Source: Macquaria australasica (taxonomy: Eukaryota > Chordata > Actinopteri > Centrarchiformes > Percichthyidae). Taken from it: DNA of 64,000 nt. How positions within the stretch are numbered: the first letter of the stretch is position 1; each line of letters starts with the position of its first letter. The position numbers were made by a program, and so were the translations under genes. The notes under the pieces were generated by a model that did not search any database, was not told the origin of the DNA, and saw nothing but the letters and a program-made list of their open reading frames with translations. The DNA is taken from NCBI GenBank assembly GCA_005408345.1, contig SEMN01000035.1, positions 1,826,501 through 1,890,500 on the forward strand, read 5' to 3'. Positions 1 to 12,601 of the stretch are shown here, piece by piece.

Positions 1-253
1 TTGTAGATGCAGTAATATTTCCGCTCACAACCTCGTGTCCCAGTTTAAATTTTTTATTTATATTTTTTTAATTGCCATTAAATCCCTAAATTATCAGGTC
101 ATAGCTCATGGATTGATGTTGCAGACACGTGAAACTAGCCATTAAAACTGTGGATGATTTGTGGAGTTTCCCATCTGTCCAGATATGTGCACTATTAAAT
201 GGGCATTGATCAGCAAATCTGTTTTCCTGACTGCCTTTTTTTCTTCCTTACAG

Positions 254-296
254 GCTGAAGCGTAAAAGGAGAAAGATGAGGCAGAGGTCAAAGTAA
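254..296 (+). CDS. rpl41: Ribosomal protein eL41, last coding exon (partial)
   Basis: This is the 3' terminal coding exon of the smallest ribosomal protein, a 25-residue Arg/Lys-rich peptide of the large subunit. The intron ends in a pyrimidine tract and cag at 251-253. One g then completes an arginine codon, and the exon reads LKRKRRKMRQRSK followed by TAA at 294-296, which matches my recollection of the highly conserved vertebrate C terminus. The earlier coding exons are not in the first 253 bases and must lie to the left of the window. A polyadenylation signal follows at 551-556. The exon is far too short for length-based ORF finders. A processed pseudogene is unlikely because a clear acceptor site precedes the exon. 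Confidence 0.88.
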
Positions 297-550
297 GCCC
301 TCATCCCCGCCAGCTGTGATTCCCGTCGGAGCCTCTCCAGATGACCGACGCATGTGGCCGAAGTAGAGCCGCAATCGGTGAAACAAAGGCCTGAACCCTG
401 ACTTCAGATGACTGTGGGTCTCATGGAGCCAGCTGTGAACGTCTGACTGGAAGATGGCAAAGATGCTGGATGGATCTCTCAACATCAGAACTACAGCTGC
501 TTTGTTCATGGAACTTGAAACGTTTACGACTGTCATCTAGTGTATTGAAC

Positions 551-556
551 AATAAA
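551..556 (+). terminator. rpl41: Poly(A) signal of rpl41
   Basis: AATAAA lies 255 bases after the rpl41 stop codon, so the 3' UTR would be about 275 bases. It is the first canonical hexamer after the stop. Confidence 0.6.
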
Positions 557-1611
557 TGAACGCTGTTAAAATTTAACAAGTTTCAGCCTCTTAAATTATT
601 CGACAGATCACGGGATTATTCTGTGGGTGTCTCGGATATTACGTGAATGTATTAATTGAACAACATGGAGGGAGCAATGTGTACACCATAGCTCTGGTTT
701 TCTGGTTTGTGTCGGTTATACTAGGGTTTTAATCACTTCAGGTGTAAGAAGTAAATGAACTACGCTTTATCGAGTTAAGTGATGTCTAGGGCAGATGAGA
801 TTCCTTCATTCACCAAGTATGAAAACAAAGCTGAAAGTCTGCACAGTGCTTTCATTAAAGAGTACAGAGCCAGCACAGTACTGTCCATGTACTGAGGGGT
901 TGAACTGCATTTTCATGTGATTAAGGGTTTATTAGCATGGATAATGGTTCATAAATTCAATAAAGCCTTAATTAAATTGGTGATTTCCTCATCAAAGGAT
1001 CATCCAGGAAAGATTAAACTGGAGACGTGTCCTCCTCTTCAGGTGTTGGGACTAGTTTGAAGTGGACTTCAGCATCACATCACTGCCCACCAGAGATACA
1101 CGATCTCTCAGGGATAACGGGGCACATTTAACCTGAAACAGGGTCCTTCTGGGTCTTTTTGATTGCTACTAACGTCAAACCGAAGATCTGCTGACATTTT
1201 GCCACTTTTCATCGACTCCAGTTTATATTATTGCATTTCCAATTTAACTCTATCTGGTTCTTTTTTATTTCTCCAATTATTTCTGCTGTTTGAGTTTCTC
1301 ATGCTAAATCAGTACTCGTTTTGTTGTAGTCAGGTGCTAAATAAACTTGCCTTGTGATTAGTTCGAATCAGTGGAAGCTGTCATTTTACTGAGTTATCAA
1401 AGAGCTGAGACAGGATCCATTCAAATTCTTCTGAGCACTGCTCAAAAACTCAAACTACTGCTTTAAATTCATTTGAGTGAATTTGTTTTAGTGGACAGCA
1501 ACAGCATACAACTGTTACATACAGTATGTCGTGCGTCTGTGTATGTCTGAGTTTACTGTATAAGATTGTCACGTTTTTGTTTGCAATAAATATCAACAGT
1601 TATTACATTCT
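557..1611. other. Spacer between rpl41 and the first repeat
   Basis: About 1 kb of AT-rich sequence. It contains further AATAAA hexamers near 958 and 1337, but no reading frame with convincing protein features and no RNA gene that I recognise. Confidence 0.5.
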
Positions 1612-1901
1612 GTGGTGTAAGAAGTATTCAGATCATTTACCGAAATTAGAAATACTCAATTTCAGTAGAAGTTTCAACAACGTACTTTTATTAGCAAAGA
1701 TTACTCAAAGTCATCATGCAGGCAGAATGGCCTCTCAAATCTGCAAAAGTAACTATAGATGTAACTAGTAGCTGTCAGATAAATGTAGTGGAGTAAAAAG
1801 TAGAAGTAGCATAAATGGAAATACTCAAGTGAAGTACAAGTATCTCAAAATTGTACCTAAGTAAATGGGTAAAGAGTAAATGTACTTAGTTACTTTCCAC
1901 C
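1612..1901. repeat. Teleost dispersed repeat, 'tactcaagt' hAT-MITE-like family
   Basis: The segment is full of the words aagtac, tactcaa and aagtaaa and ends in tacttagttactttccacc. That ending is typical of a short non-autonomous element very common in teleost genomes. A relative lies at 23049-23358. The family assignment is from memory of its appearance. No transposase is encoded. Confidence 0.65.
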
Positions 1902-2272
1902 TTTTATTACTTTAAGGATTCAATCATCATAATCCAACAGGTGTCTCAGTGGGAGCAGTGATTTTGTCATAAAAGGAGCCCTGGTTTACAACTGAAACTG
2001 TATCATGAATAAATGTTATATATACTAAATTAAATGGATGATTTTTTCCTGTATTCAACATTTGCATTATCCAGTGGTTGTAGTGGACTACAACAAAAGT
2101 TACCTACATTTAAAAAAAATGGGGCACACGACAGAGAAACATTTGGAAGTAGAGACATAATCTCTGCATTATTGTGAGTGGTGGCTCGTCGCCAGGGGGC
2201 GCTCGGGATCCGCCTCGGTGCTGCACACTGAAGACGCCGTAGAAGAAGAGTTAGTATTGTAAACACAAGGAT
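1902..2272 (+). promoter_or_regulatory. crbn: crbn upstream region and 5' UTR
   Basis: This stretch lies between the repeat and the crbn start codon. It becomes GC-richer near 2180-2235 and has no TATA box at a useful distance. The start codon context is gatATGg, with purine at -3 and G at +4, which is a strong initiation context. Confidence 0.4.
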
Positions 2273-5200
2273 ATGGCTGACGAGAGGGGTGGAGGCGAAG
2301 ACAACATCAACGACAACATGGGGAACCAGTTACAGCTTTTACCAGGTAACAGTTAAACTCACCGGATGGCTGCTCGGTCTGCTCGGTGTTTCACCGGAAG
2401 AGCGTCTGTCCCTTCGCCCTGCTAACTAGCTAGCTAGCGTTTCCTCACAACAGGCCACTGTCACATCAGATCACATCCCGACTGGCACATTTGCTGAACA
2501 AGTTTCACTTTCCTTTCATTTGTTACCATCAGAGTGACTTACTAAGACGATAAAGTTGCAGCTGTGCTTTGGTTAGGAGGCACTAAAAGAGCTGACTAGC
2601 CTCACTGTGAGCCTTTATGCTTGCTGTGCCGTGACAGACAATGAGGAAGAGGAAGAGGAAGATGACATGGAGACTGAAGACCGAGACAGTGAGGAGGCAG
2701 AGAAGCCCACCACCATCACCTTTGACCCCAGTCTGCCCACATCACATGCTGTGAGTGACAGATGATAGACAAAGAATGGCTCTCTGCATGTTTTACCACC
2801 ACACGCGTGTTATTTGACCTTCCCAGTGTTTGTTTTTCAGCTGCATTTAGCTGTTGTGGTTGTGTTGTGTTGTGTTGACACTGACCCCTGTGGTGGCAGT
2901 ACCTGGGTTCAGACATGGAGGAGTTTCACGGCCGTACAGTCCACGATGACGACAGCTGTCAGACCATTCCTGTGCTGCCACACACATCTGTGATGCTGGT
3001 GCCAGGTCAGACGCTGCCTCTGCAGCTCTTCAGGCCTCAGGAGGTCAGCATGATGCGGAGCGTCATCCAGAGAGACCGCACCTTTGCTGTGCTCGCACAC
3101 AGGTATGTAGCACTTGAAATGACTCTGTGTCCATTGGTAATCATCAATCAGACTGGACAGATCTGATAAATGGAAAGCATCTCTTTGTTTGGTGTATCAG
3201 TTACTAGTCACGAGGAGTACTATTCAGCCTATGGAAACTGTTGCATAATGTTTTCTGTGACACTTGAAGAGCTTTCTAAACTCTGAGAAAATAATCCTGA
3301 TGATATCACGAGGGTTACCTTGGCTTGAGCTTGGATACTTCACATTTATAACAGAAAGCTTGTGTTACAAACTGGGGGCATGGGGCTTCAAAGGTCTGGG
3401 CTTTTACCTGGCTTGGTTGGAGGTTCTAATAAAAATATGCTATCAATTTGCGTTATGGGAAATGTAGGTTCCATGGTTTTTGGAGCATGACCCAAATGAG
3501 AGACTGAAAGTCAGGATGTCTATGTCTTTGCTGCTTCGAGCACCCTTTCAAATTATCTTTTGAGTTTAATTTTAATGGTTGCATTTGATGTCTGTCTCTG
3601 CAGTGACGTAGGTGAGCCGGAGGCAGAGTTTGGGACGACAGCTGAAATCTATGCATACCGAGAGGAGCAGGAATATGGCATTGAAACTGTCAAAGTGAAA
3701 GCTGTGGGGAGGCAGAGATTCAAGGTCCATGAGATAAGAACTCAAGCAGACGGGTAAGATGAATTGCCCCATAAACCATTAAACCAAAGGTTAGGGCTAA
3801 ATGCATGTGCACATTTGAATGAGAGCCGCACTCTATGGACAAAGACATAAACGTTGTGCCACGGACGTGGTCCTCACATAGACTAAGCTAGTGGTTGTCT
3901 GCAGGAGTCAGAGCCCTGCAGGTTTTCATCGTAATCATCTGGTCAAGAACGGATTCAAACAGGAACATAAGCTGAATGTGATGATCTGTTATTAACAACC
4001 TGATAAGATAGAAAACCCTGCAGCACTCTGGACAAGGACTGTATTCATCTTTAGGAAAATATTCAATTTCCTCAGTTGTTCTTAGTTGGTAAAAACAATG
4101 AAATCTAACTTTGAAGCATCACACCAGATATCAGTTTTTGACCAGCTATTTCTTGCAGCCCATTACGCAGTATGGTCAGGATGTTTTTCTCAAAGTGACT
4201 CAAGTGCTCTCATAGTTCACAGCTAGAGGGCAGAATAACTCTACTCACTGCTGTTACTACTGTAAAACATACACATTCAGGTTTTTGTACAAGATTTATT
4301 GGTTGTGACTTTAAAGACGAGTTAATTATGGCTGTGTTGTGGCTTTTCTGCCAATATACTCTCAAGAGGGTTTGTTTCTAATCATCACAAGAAAAGGCAA
4401 AGCCCATTCTTTGTGCCTCCTCTTGTTGAAGCATCTATGGAGAAAAGCTGCCTGTGTAACTGTTGTGGTCATTCTATAGATCATGTCTGCTTACATCCTC
4501 CAACGGTCAGGAAATCATTGAGGTTTACTGTCCATAAAACTGAGTCTTCATAAAGACATATTTCCCTCTTTGTCTAGTTGCTGTTGTATAATGCACATAA
4601 ATTGGTTTCCATAATCCTGTCGAGCTCTTGTTGTACTGTAAGTGACCCCATCAAGCAAAGAATTGACATTATCACTCACTTAAATGGAATCTGCTGTTGT
4701 GTAATATGTCCTGAATATTGATATACTGTATATGTCAATGCATTAACATTTTCTGAGTGTTCAACCAAGATCACTAAAAATGCCACAGAAACAAACATTT
4801 GGAAATCCAGCGCCTATGCCGTCATGTTACAGCAGCAGTTTTGTGGTGCTGCTTTATGAATGTTTATACGTCTGAGCTCCAGAAAGTTCACTGAGTTCAT
4901 CTTGGGTGAGGAGTTGGAGGAATATTTCTTATTGCTGCTGACAGAGAAAATGTACAGACAGCACCTTTTTATGATCATCTCAGATTTACAAACATCCTGT
5001 CATACACCTGATAACATTTAGCCAGTGCACCATTTGTTTAATCTGTTATTCATCTGCCTGGTTGCACTCGTATTCTGTTGCTCTCTTTCACACCCTTGTC
5101 TGTTTTTGTTTTTTTCCACGACCTATGTCATTGTCTCCCTTTGTTTCTCTCCTCAGGATCAGACAAGCCAAAGTACAGATCCTTCCAGAACGAATCCTTC

Positions 5201-8200
5201 CAGATCCCCTCTCTGCTGTGCAGCTAACGCCCCTCTCCAGGCTCCACATGCACCCCTCCTCCAAACCCCCGACTCAGAGCTGCAAACAGGCCCAGCGCTG
5301 GTGGAATAACTACCAACAGGTCAGACACACAAACACTTACAACATACATGTGTCTTCACATACTTTAGAATAAGAATCAGAAAAAACTCTGTTGTACATC
5401 ACAAGGAAATGGAAATTAATGAACTAAATATCTTAAGGTTTTGGACTGTTGTTCGGTCGGAATGAGCAATGTCACCTGTCAGAGCTGTAGGAAATGTTGA
5501 TTTGAATTTTTCTCCCATTTCTGACATTTTATAGACCAAATTAATAATCTATTAATCAAGAAAATAGTCCAGCCAAAAGTATGTGTAACGTCCATATAAC
5601 TGTTTTTCATCATTTGGACTAGTTGCAATTAAGGGAAATCTTAATGCTACAATATACAATAATATTTGAGACAGTGTTCTTCCAACATGGGAAAGTTTCC
5701 AATTTCAACATGCAACTTTGTGCATTGTCATATATGGGTATAATGTTTGTCCACAGACTTTTGGCCATGTTGTGTGAGTCAGTAATAGCAATATGAGACG
5801 TAAAGGGAAGAATAAATTAATATTATACACTAATCATATGTAGATGTAATTCGTTAATGGTGCGTCTGTTGTTCATCACAGAGGAAGTTTACCTGTGCCA
5901 GCCTGACGCCGTGGCCACCCTGGGTCTACGCACTCTACGACTCTGTGAGTACTGCAGCCTGTGTGCCCTACTTGGAATTTCCTCCACACATAAACATCGC
6001 ACCGGAGCGAATGCAAACCAACCAATCTGCTTCCTGTGTTTCACCTCACAGGAGTCGCTCATGAACAGAGTGAAGAAACAGCTCCATGAATGGGACGAGA
6101 ATCTGAAGGACGACTCTCTCCCTACGAACGCCGTAGGTCAGCCTCTGTTCAGTGTTTTACAGATGGATCGCTGATGCGTACACACATGCGCACGTACGTC
6201 TTTCTGTCTTGTGTTCTTTGTGCCGTCTTTCCTTCCCTTACTTTCATCCCGCGCTTTTCCTTCTGCCTGGTTTCTGTCAGACTTCTCCTACAGAGTGGCG
6301 GCCTGTCTGCCCATAGACGACGCCCTGCGGCTCCAGCTGCTGAAGATCGGCAGTGCCATCCAGAGACTTCGCTGTGAGCTGGACATCATGGACCGGGTAA
6401 GGAAAGGTCACCACTAACTCCTCATCCCCGCCCAACTACCTCAGCCTTCCTCCTCTGTCCCTGCAGTCAGCCATCATTTCCCTCATGGTGTTATTAGTGT
6501 GATAACATCTGGTGTTCCTACTTGTGTCATACTGTGAACACTGTGTCTGTTTTTCTGTCTGATGTTCTTTGGTATATTTAACCATGCCTGTCGGGCTTAC
6601 AGATGTGTTGTTGCTGCGGTAGTTGGCCTTCACAATCAAAGGTGTTTGGAAATCATTGAGTGTAAGCAAAGATAGTTTGTTTGTATCGCTGGTAACAATG
6701 AATTTTAATAGATTTTAGAGTAGTAAACATGCAGTATACATTAGCTGTTTGCCACATTTAATCTGTAAGAGACTTATTCAGTGGATATCAGCAGTCCTCA
6801 CTTCATCTGCCTCACCTCTCCACTAACATTTTATTATTTTATTAAAAACAGCACAAAGCGGTTTAGCCTCTGTCTTCCCTGCTTTCCTCACTGCTTTGTG
6901 TCAAGACACATTTTTCCTACCACCATATAATTTCAATAGGTGATGGAATTATACATATCTCACTTCACTGGGTATGATATCCTGCCACAAAAGCCATTTT
7001 ATTTATGCACCCTCTGCTCCCAATCATCATCATCACAACTAAACTACAAATGCAACTTGAGAACAAGGCAGGGCCAGGATGCCCGATGAAGACCTTGACA
7101 AAGGAAATGTTGCAGCATTCAATTTTTGGGAACTTGCAATATTGTGTGTGTGGACTACCTCCCTTTTGTGCTTAAGATGGTAAAATACCTCATGCACGAC
7201 AACAAAACTAATACTTGGAACTTGAAATTCAGTTTACGTCTTTAAAAAGTTTTGACAAGCCCTTTGAAATGACAACAAAATAGACCTGACTAAAATTTGC
7301 CCAAATACTTCTGTTAATAATGTGACCATATTTTGGGGACTAATTATGCTTTCTGCAGATATTTACTCTGAAGATAATATTGACAAAAAATTACTAGTAA
7401 TGCGAATTTGATGGCTGGACTGGTAGAGGCCTTCACTGTTCATTTAACTTAGCAAGAATGGTAACATCTTCAACCAAATTAGTTATTTGGGTTTGTTAAC
7501 CATCTAAACACTGGATTGTGATCGCACACTTTGTAGATACTTTGGTCTCATGTGATTTGAATTGTGGTTGAAAAGTTCTTATAATTTCTTATTGTTCTTA
7601 TCTTTTTAGTGCGCTATGGTGGTATTTACCTTAATGACAACATTTTGGCAGTTTGGCATCATTTGCTTTCATTGATTACCGAAATTATGTAAAATGTGTC
7701 TTTCATAACATTCACATTTGAATGTTATAACAGAAATAAGACAGAAATTACAGATATTCCTGGGTGAGGAAGTCCAGTGTCACTCTAACCTTATCACAGA
7801 CATTAAAGCTGGAGTGCGGGACTTTTGTCTCCCTCTGGCAGTGAGAGTAATTACACAAACACTGTCGATGCATGCTTATGACGTTTGCCTACAGGGGAGC
7901 TCGCCCCCATCAAATTTCCACAGTTCCAAGACAATAATCCATTATTAAGGTAGAATAAATGTAGCTACATAGCCTAGCTTCTTAGGTTTTTCCGCCATGC
8001 TCCTCGTTGCTGTAGCCTACTCTGTCGCTACGGTTAGCTCTGGCAAACCAGAGCCATTTATCCGCTATCTGAAGTCTATGTGAATCATGTGACGATCAAG
8101 CATTTTGAACTTCTGTCAGCGCGACTCTCTCTCTACATGGCTCTGATTTTACTATCAGTGCGCTAGCGCAGGAATGTCACCGCACACACCAGATTTACCT

Positions 8201-11200
8201 GGCAGTGATAGGCTTAATCAGCATTGTGTGAAGTTGTTTGGCAACGGCTTGAATGTAACGGACGTTCATTTATATGTAAAAGTCCCGCACTCCAGCTTTA
8301 AGCTGAAAACACAAACACACACACACAAAGCTCTTAGTGTGCAGTACTACTGTTGCATCACCAGAAACTGTAACGTGTGTGTGCCTGTGCCTATTATCTG
8401 CTTTTTTCCTCCCGCCTGATTGAGGATAATAATCCTCCTTAATGTGTCTCACTGGTCACACTGAAGACCTGAACTTGTGTCATCCAGCTGGTGGCTCTTG
8501 TGGAGGCAGAAATGTTGGCTGGATTATTGATGCGTCCTCAATGAACCTCAACAAGGCATTGCATTGAGAACATTTGACATGTATACATGCTTTTAACACT
8601 TAATTGTCTCTCCTCCTCAGTGCACATCACTGTGCTGTAAGCAGTGCCAGGACACAGAAATCACCACAAAAAATGAGATCTTCAGGTGAGGACACATCAG
8701 TGCTTTAACATGTTGTAGCTCGCTTGTTAAAAATGCTTTTCAGCACAGTGTTAACACAAACTTCAAGAGACTTGACGTTTGTTTGAGAGGGAGAATTCAT
8801 CACTGCGAATATTGAACTTGATGTTGCACTTTCTTCACCTGTCTGGCAGGTAACCAAAACAAGGAGCTGAAAATAGCTGCAAATAGTCTAATCAGCAGTA
8901 CTTAAAAATATCACGTATTGGAGCTTTAACATTTTAAAACTCCTAGATGCGCAGATTTCTGTCTTTGAAGTGCTGGTTGCTCCTACCTTTAACATGAATG
9001 CTGTTAATAGGCTGCACATCTTTTTATTTTACTGAAAGACAGAAACATTACATTTCAGGCTGCATTTTGACTTTTTAGTTTTTCTTTGTTATAGAAAAAA
9101 ACGAGTCATCCCTGTAGCAGTTGGGGATAATGTAAGAAGCACATTAAAACAGTCTGGCGGTGGTACTCTACCAGGAATAAAACCGCTCCTATTCATAATT
9201 GCTTTTTAGAGTTTTTTTCCTTCATCACAGTAATCGCTGTAATTATTAACACGTCAAAGTCGACGCTGATTTGACCGTCTGTGTGCAAGTTGCATAAAGT
9301 CTGGGGTTACATCATGAACCTGCACCTCCACACTCACAGTCTGAGTGCACACACAGACACACTCTTATGTAATGTAATTTTCTAACTGTCTATGATGTGT
9401 GATGGTTAATGTGTTTGTCCAAGAGTGACACACAAATCCCCTAACACCAGTGAAACTGTCCAGACCCTCACCGTACGTTTTATAGCGAAAGTGCATTAAC
9501 TGGTTTGTCTAAGGACATCCAGATGATCTGAGTGAATGATTATGTGTTTAATGTGATTTCTGAAGTTAGACATTCAGAGGTTACTAATCCTTTAAAGCAT
9601 ACTTCTTCTGACTAACAAAACTACAGACACACTGTAGCTAATACATTTTCAATTAGGGACCCAAACCAGAACTGGAGTACAGTAAATTGCTACTTTTGGT
9701 GTTCAGGTGATTGTATTTTGAAGTTGTGTTTTTTGTGTGTGGGGTTGTTTTGTCTGCAAAGACCTGTAGGGTTAAATAATGATCTTGTTGAAAAGCTAAT
9801 TTTCCGCCCTCAAGTTTTAGCTTTGCAGTTTCTGTTTTGTATTTCCATAATCGCTACACTCAGAGAGCACTGGACTCACAGATGGAAAGAATGTTTTGGT
9901 GGCTTGAACCCAGAATTTTTACTTCAGTTTTACTTTAAGTTGTTTAAGCAGTTGCTTATTTACACATCCAGCAGATTTGGAGTGTTTCAGACCACCTGAT
10001 GAATCTAATATTCACTCTCCTTTTAGCTCTGTTTTGGTCTCCACCAACTCCTGAAAGAAATGTCTGGCTCTTTAGCTGCTAAATGCTCCGCTATGTTCAC
10101 CAGCTAGCTGCTAACTGTGTCTGTCTGCTGTTTGGTGCTGGCAGGTAGCGTACAATGAATTTATCTGAGCTTTTTCACTGAAGGCAGCTTCTTGCTGCGG
10201 CTGGACACGACGCTGATGAGAGTGTTGAGAACCAAAAAGTAACGTTGCGGGTTGTAAAAGATACTAAAACATGCCATAGCGCCAAGGGGAAGTGCAGAAT
10301 CAAGTTATAATTACCTGTGAGTTCATCACAAGGTACGACGCCTTTAACATTACACATAGTCATTTGATCTGTTGTTAATAAAAAAATATTAATTATAGCA
10401 ACATTAAGTTTGAAAAACATTTCATCACTGAATGCTAATTTCAAATATATTCAAATATTCTCTCTCGATATAAAAATGCCTGACTGTACTGTTAAAAGAT
10501 TTTACACTTGGTTTACATTATACACATTTTATACACAAAATCCACCTTGACACACAGTATGTGTGCTTTGTGGATTTGAACAGTGCATATTTGGTTGTGC
10601 AATATGAGTTTGTTGAGATGAACTCACAGCTGGGTTCAGAGAGGCTGCAGAATTTTACTGTACGGTTTAGGCATTTTTAAGGCCGTTTGACTCCCTTTTA
10701 TACCTTTTTATGGAGTCTCTCATCTGTCTCTGGCTGTTTTATTCTTCTTTCAGAGGACCGTTCGGATGTTTTGATTTTGTCTGAACTGTCATAATCACTG
10801 CTAATGACACATTCCACCTGCCTCTTTTCCCCCTGCAGCCTGTCTCTGTACGGCCCCATGGCTGCATACGTCAACCCTCACGGTTACGTCCACGAAACCC
10901 TGACTGTCTACAAAGCCAACAACCTCAACCTGGTCGGCAGGCCATCCACACTGCACAGCTGGTTTCCAGGGTAACTATACTATACTCATGGCATGTAGCT
11001 CAGACCCCTCACTGTGCCTTTCAGTGCTTTCATAATGCATCTTTTTAAATAAATGTGAGATATATCTCTGACCCATTGCACTGGAGGACTGAACATGCTT
11101 TAATACCATATTCGATGTAGCTAGCTGTAATCCCGTGCCTGAAATTAGAAGCCTTTTTTTGGCCTTACTGTGTGGCGTCATAATCATCTCTTCCTCTCTT

Positions 11201-12601
11201 GCTAGTGGTCTGGGGTCATTGTATGACACCGGGCTTCTGTAGAGAGCAGCAGGGGAGTGAGACCTCTCCGAGGCGCTCTGTGTCAAATCAAACTCCTTTA
11301 TTAATAACATGGCACCTAGTTTCATTTACTGTTACATAACACATTTCTTCCAGTGTGAAGTTTAGTATTCTCTCACTAGTGGAAGAGATTTCAGAAGATA
11401 CTGTAAATTTGTATCTCTGGTATGGACTGTGAGATATTCGGTTTATGATTAAAGAAGTAAACTGAACTAAATTGACCTGTATGAACCGACATGTAGATCA
11501 AGTGCCATATAGTCTGCTACAGATTTTTAGATGTTTAAATAGTGAGCTATAAGAGGCTGTGAAATCATAGGTGGCTTATTGCATTTATAAAATACAGGCA
11601 GAAAGTATTTGTAATGAATAATATATAAATAAAACTTTCAATTAAATTCTTCCATAAACAATTATACTGTAGTTCTTGATCAGTATCTAAATCACATGGC
11701 TTCTGAATGACACACACAGTAAGTGCCAGAATGAGTTGTGAGTTATGGGTTGCATATTAATATTAAAAGTACTTGCTTTAAAGGAATATTCCACTGAAAA
11801 TCTGTGTTTTACTTGTTAAATACTCTGCGCCTCCAGGCCTGTAAGGCAGCGCTGAAAAGTCTGAAGCTTGCTCCTTCGTTGATCCAGGACAGCAGCTGAA
11901 GTTGGCATAAGGCGATTTCAAACCTGTGTGGTTTAGTTCGGTTAAATCAGACTCTGGTTTTGTTTTCCCCTTGTCATCATTCATACTCAAACAACCACAC
12001 CGAGACCCTTTAGAGGAAATGGCCTCGGTCCGGTCACAAACAAATTCTGGAGCGGTTTCTGGAGTGTTAGATACTCAAAAGATAGATTTTTAAGTGTTTT
12101 ATTCCTTTAAAGACAGAAACCAAGTGTTTTGCTTACTGTTGCTCTACTTTAATGTTTGACTGTGCAGAATGATGTGCAGAGTTTGACACTAGAAGGCTGT
12201 TTTCACATTCATCTGCTGAAGGGGAAAAGTTTGTGCTCTAGTTTGGAAGCCAATCGTGGTCCAGTACACAACTTACAAGTGTGACGGGGAAACTTGAAAC
12301 CTCCAGAGCGCACACACATGACACATGACAGTGGACATCTTGTGTCCAGTAGTTAAACTTTTAAATGAACAATGTTTGCATCTTTAAGAAACCGTTGTCC
12401 TCTTCCTTTGCTCTCAGGTATGCCTGGACAATTGCTCAGTGCCGGACCTGCGGGTCTCACATGGGTTGGAAATTCACAGCCACCAAGAAGGACTTGTCTC
12501 CACCTCGTTTCTGGGGTCTGACCCGTTCAGCTATGCTCCCCCGTATCCCCCAGGGCGATGGGGAGGAGGGGAGAGAGGGCTCTCGTCTCTTCTGCCTGTG
12601 A
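2273..12601 (+). CDS. crbn: Cereblon, substrate receptor of the CRL4 ubiquitin ligase
   Basis: Cereblon binds DDB1 and presents substrates to the CUL4-RBX1 ubiquitin ligase. Coding exons are 2273-2345, 2638-2750, 2900-3102, 3604-3753, 5157-5319, 5882-5944, 6052-6136, 6281-6396, 8621-8685, 10839-10970 and 12418-12601. They join in frame to 448 residues (human 442). The order is an acidic N terminus, a LON-like domain (about residues 80-320), then the CULT domain. Zinc ligands C328, C331, C396 and C399 and the three pocket tryptophans W385, W391 and W405 are all present and sit 5 residues after the human positions. Residue 393 is Ile where human has Val388, and residue 382 is Leu where human has Glu377. 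All introns are GT-AG. The divergent C-terminal tail, rich in Gly and Glu, ends in LFCL. Confidence 0.96.
5466..5575 (-). repeat. Fragment of an AATCGATTAAT-type dispersed repeat, in a crbn intron
   Basis: Read on the minus strand, the segment resembles the teleost repeat with the phrases attaatagattattaatt and tctataaaatgtcag. Larger copies lie at 16160-16412 and 45140-45450. Only a fragment is present here. Confidence 0.5.
7803..8301. mobile_element. MITE with about 24-bp terminal inverted repeats, in a crbn intron
   Basis: The left end at 7803 starts ttaaagctggagtgcgggac. The right end is its exact reverse complement, finishing at 8301, which gives an element of 499 bp. The interior codes for nothing and includes a GC-richer patch at 7980-8180. 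Both ends begin with TTAA. That could mean a TTAA target-site preference, as in piggyBac, but the usual piggyBac terminal CCC is absent, so the superfamily is open. Confidence 0.8.
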
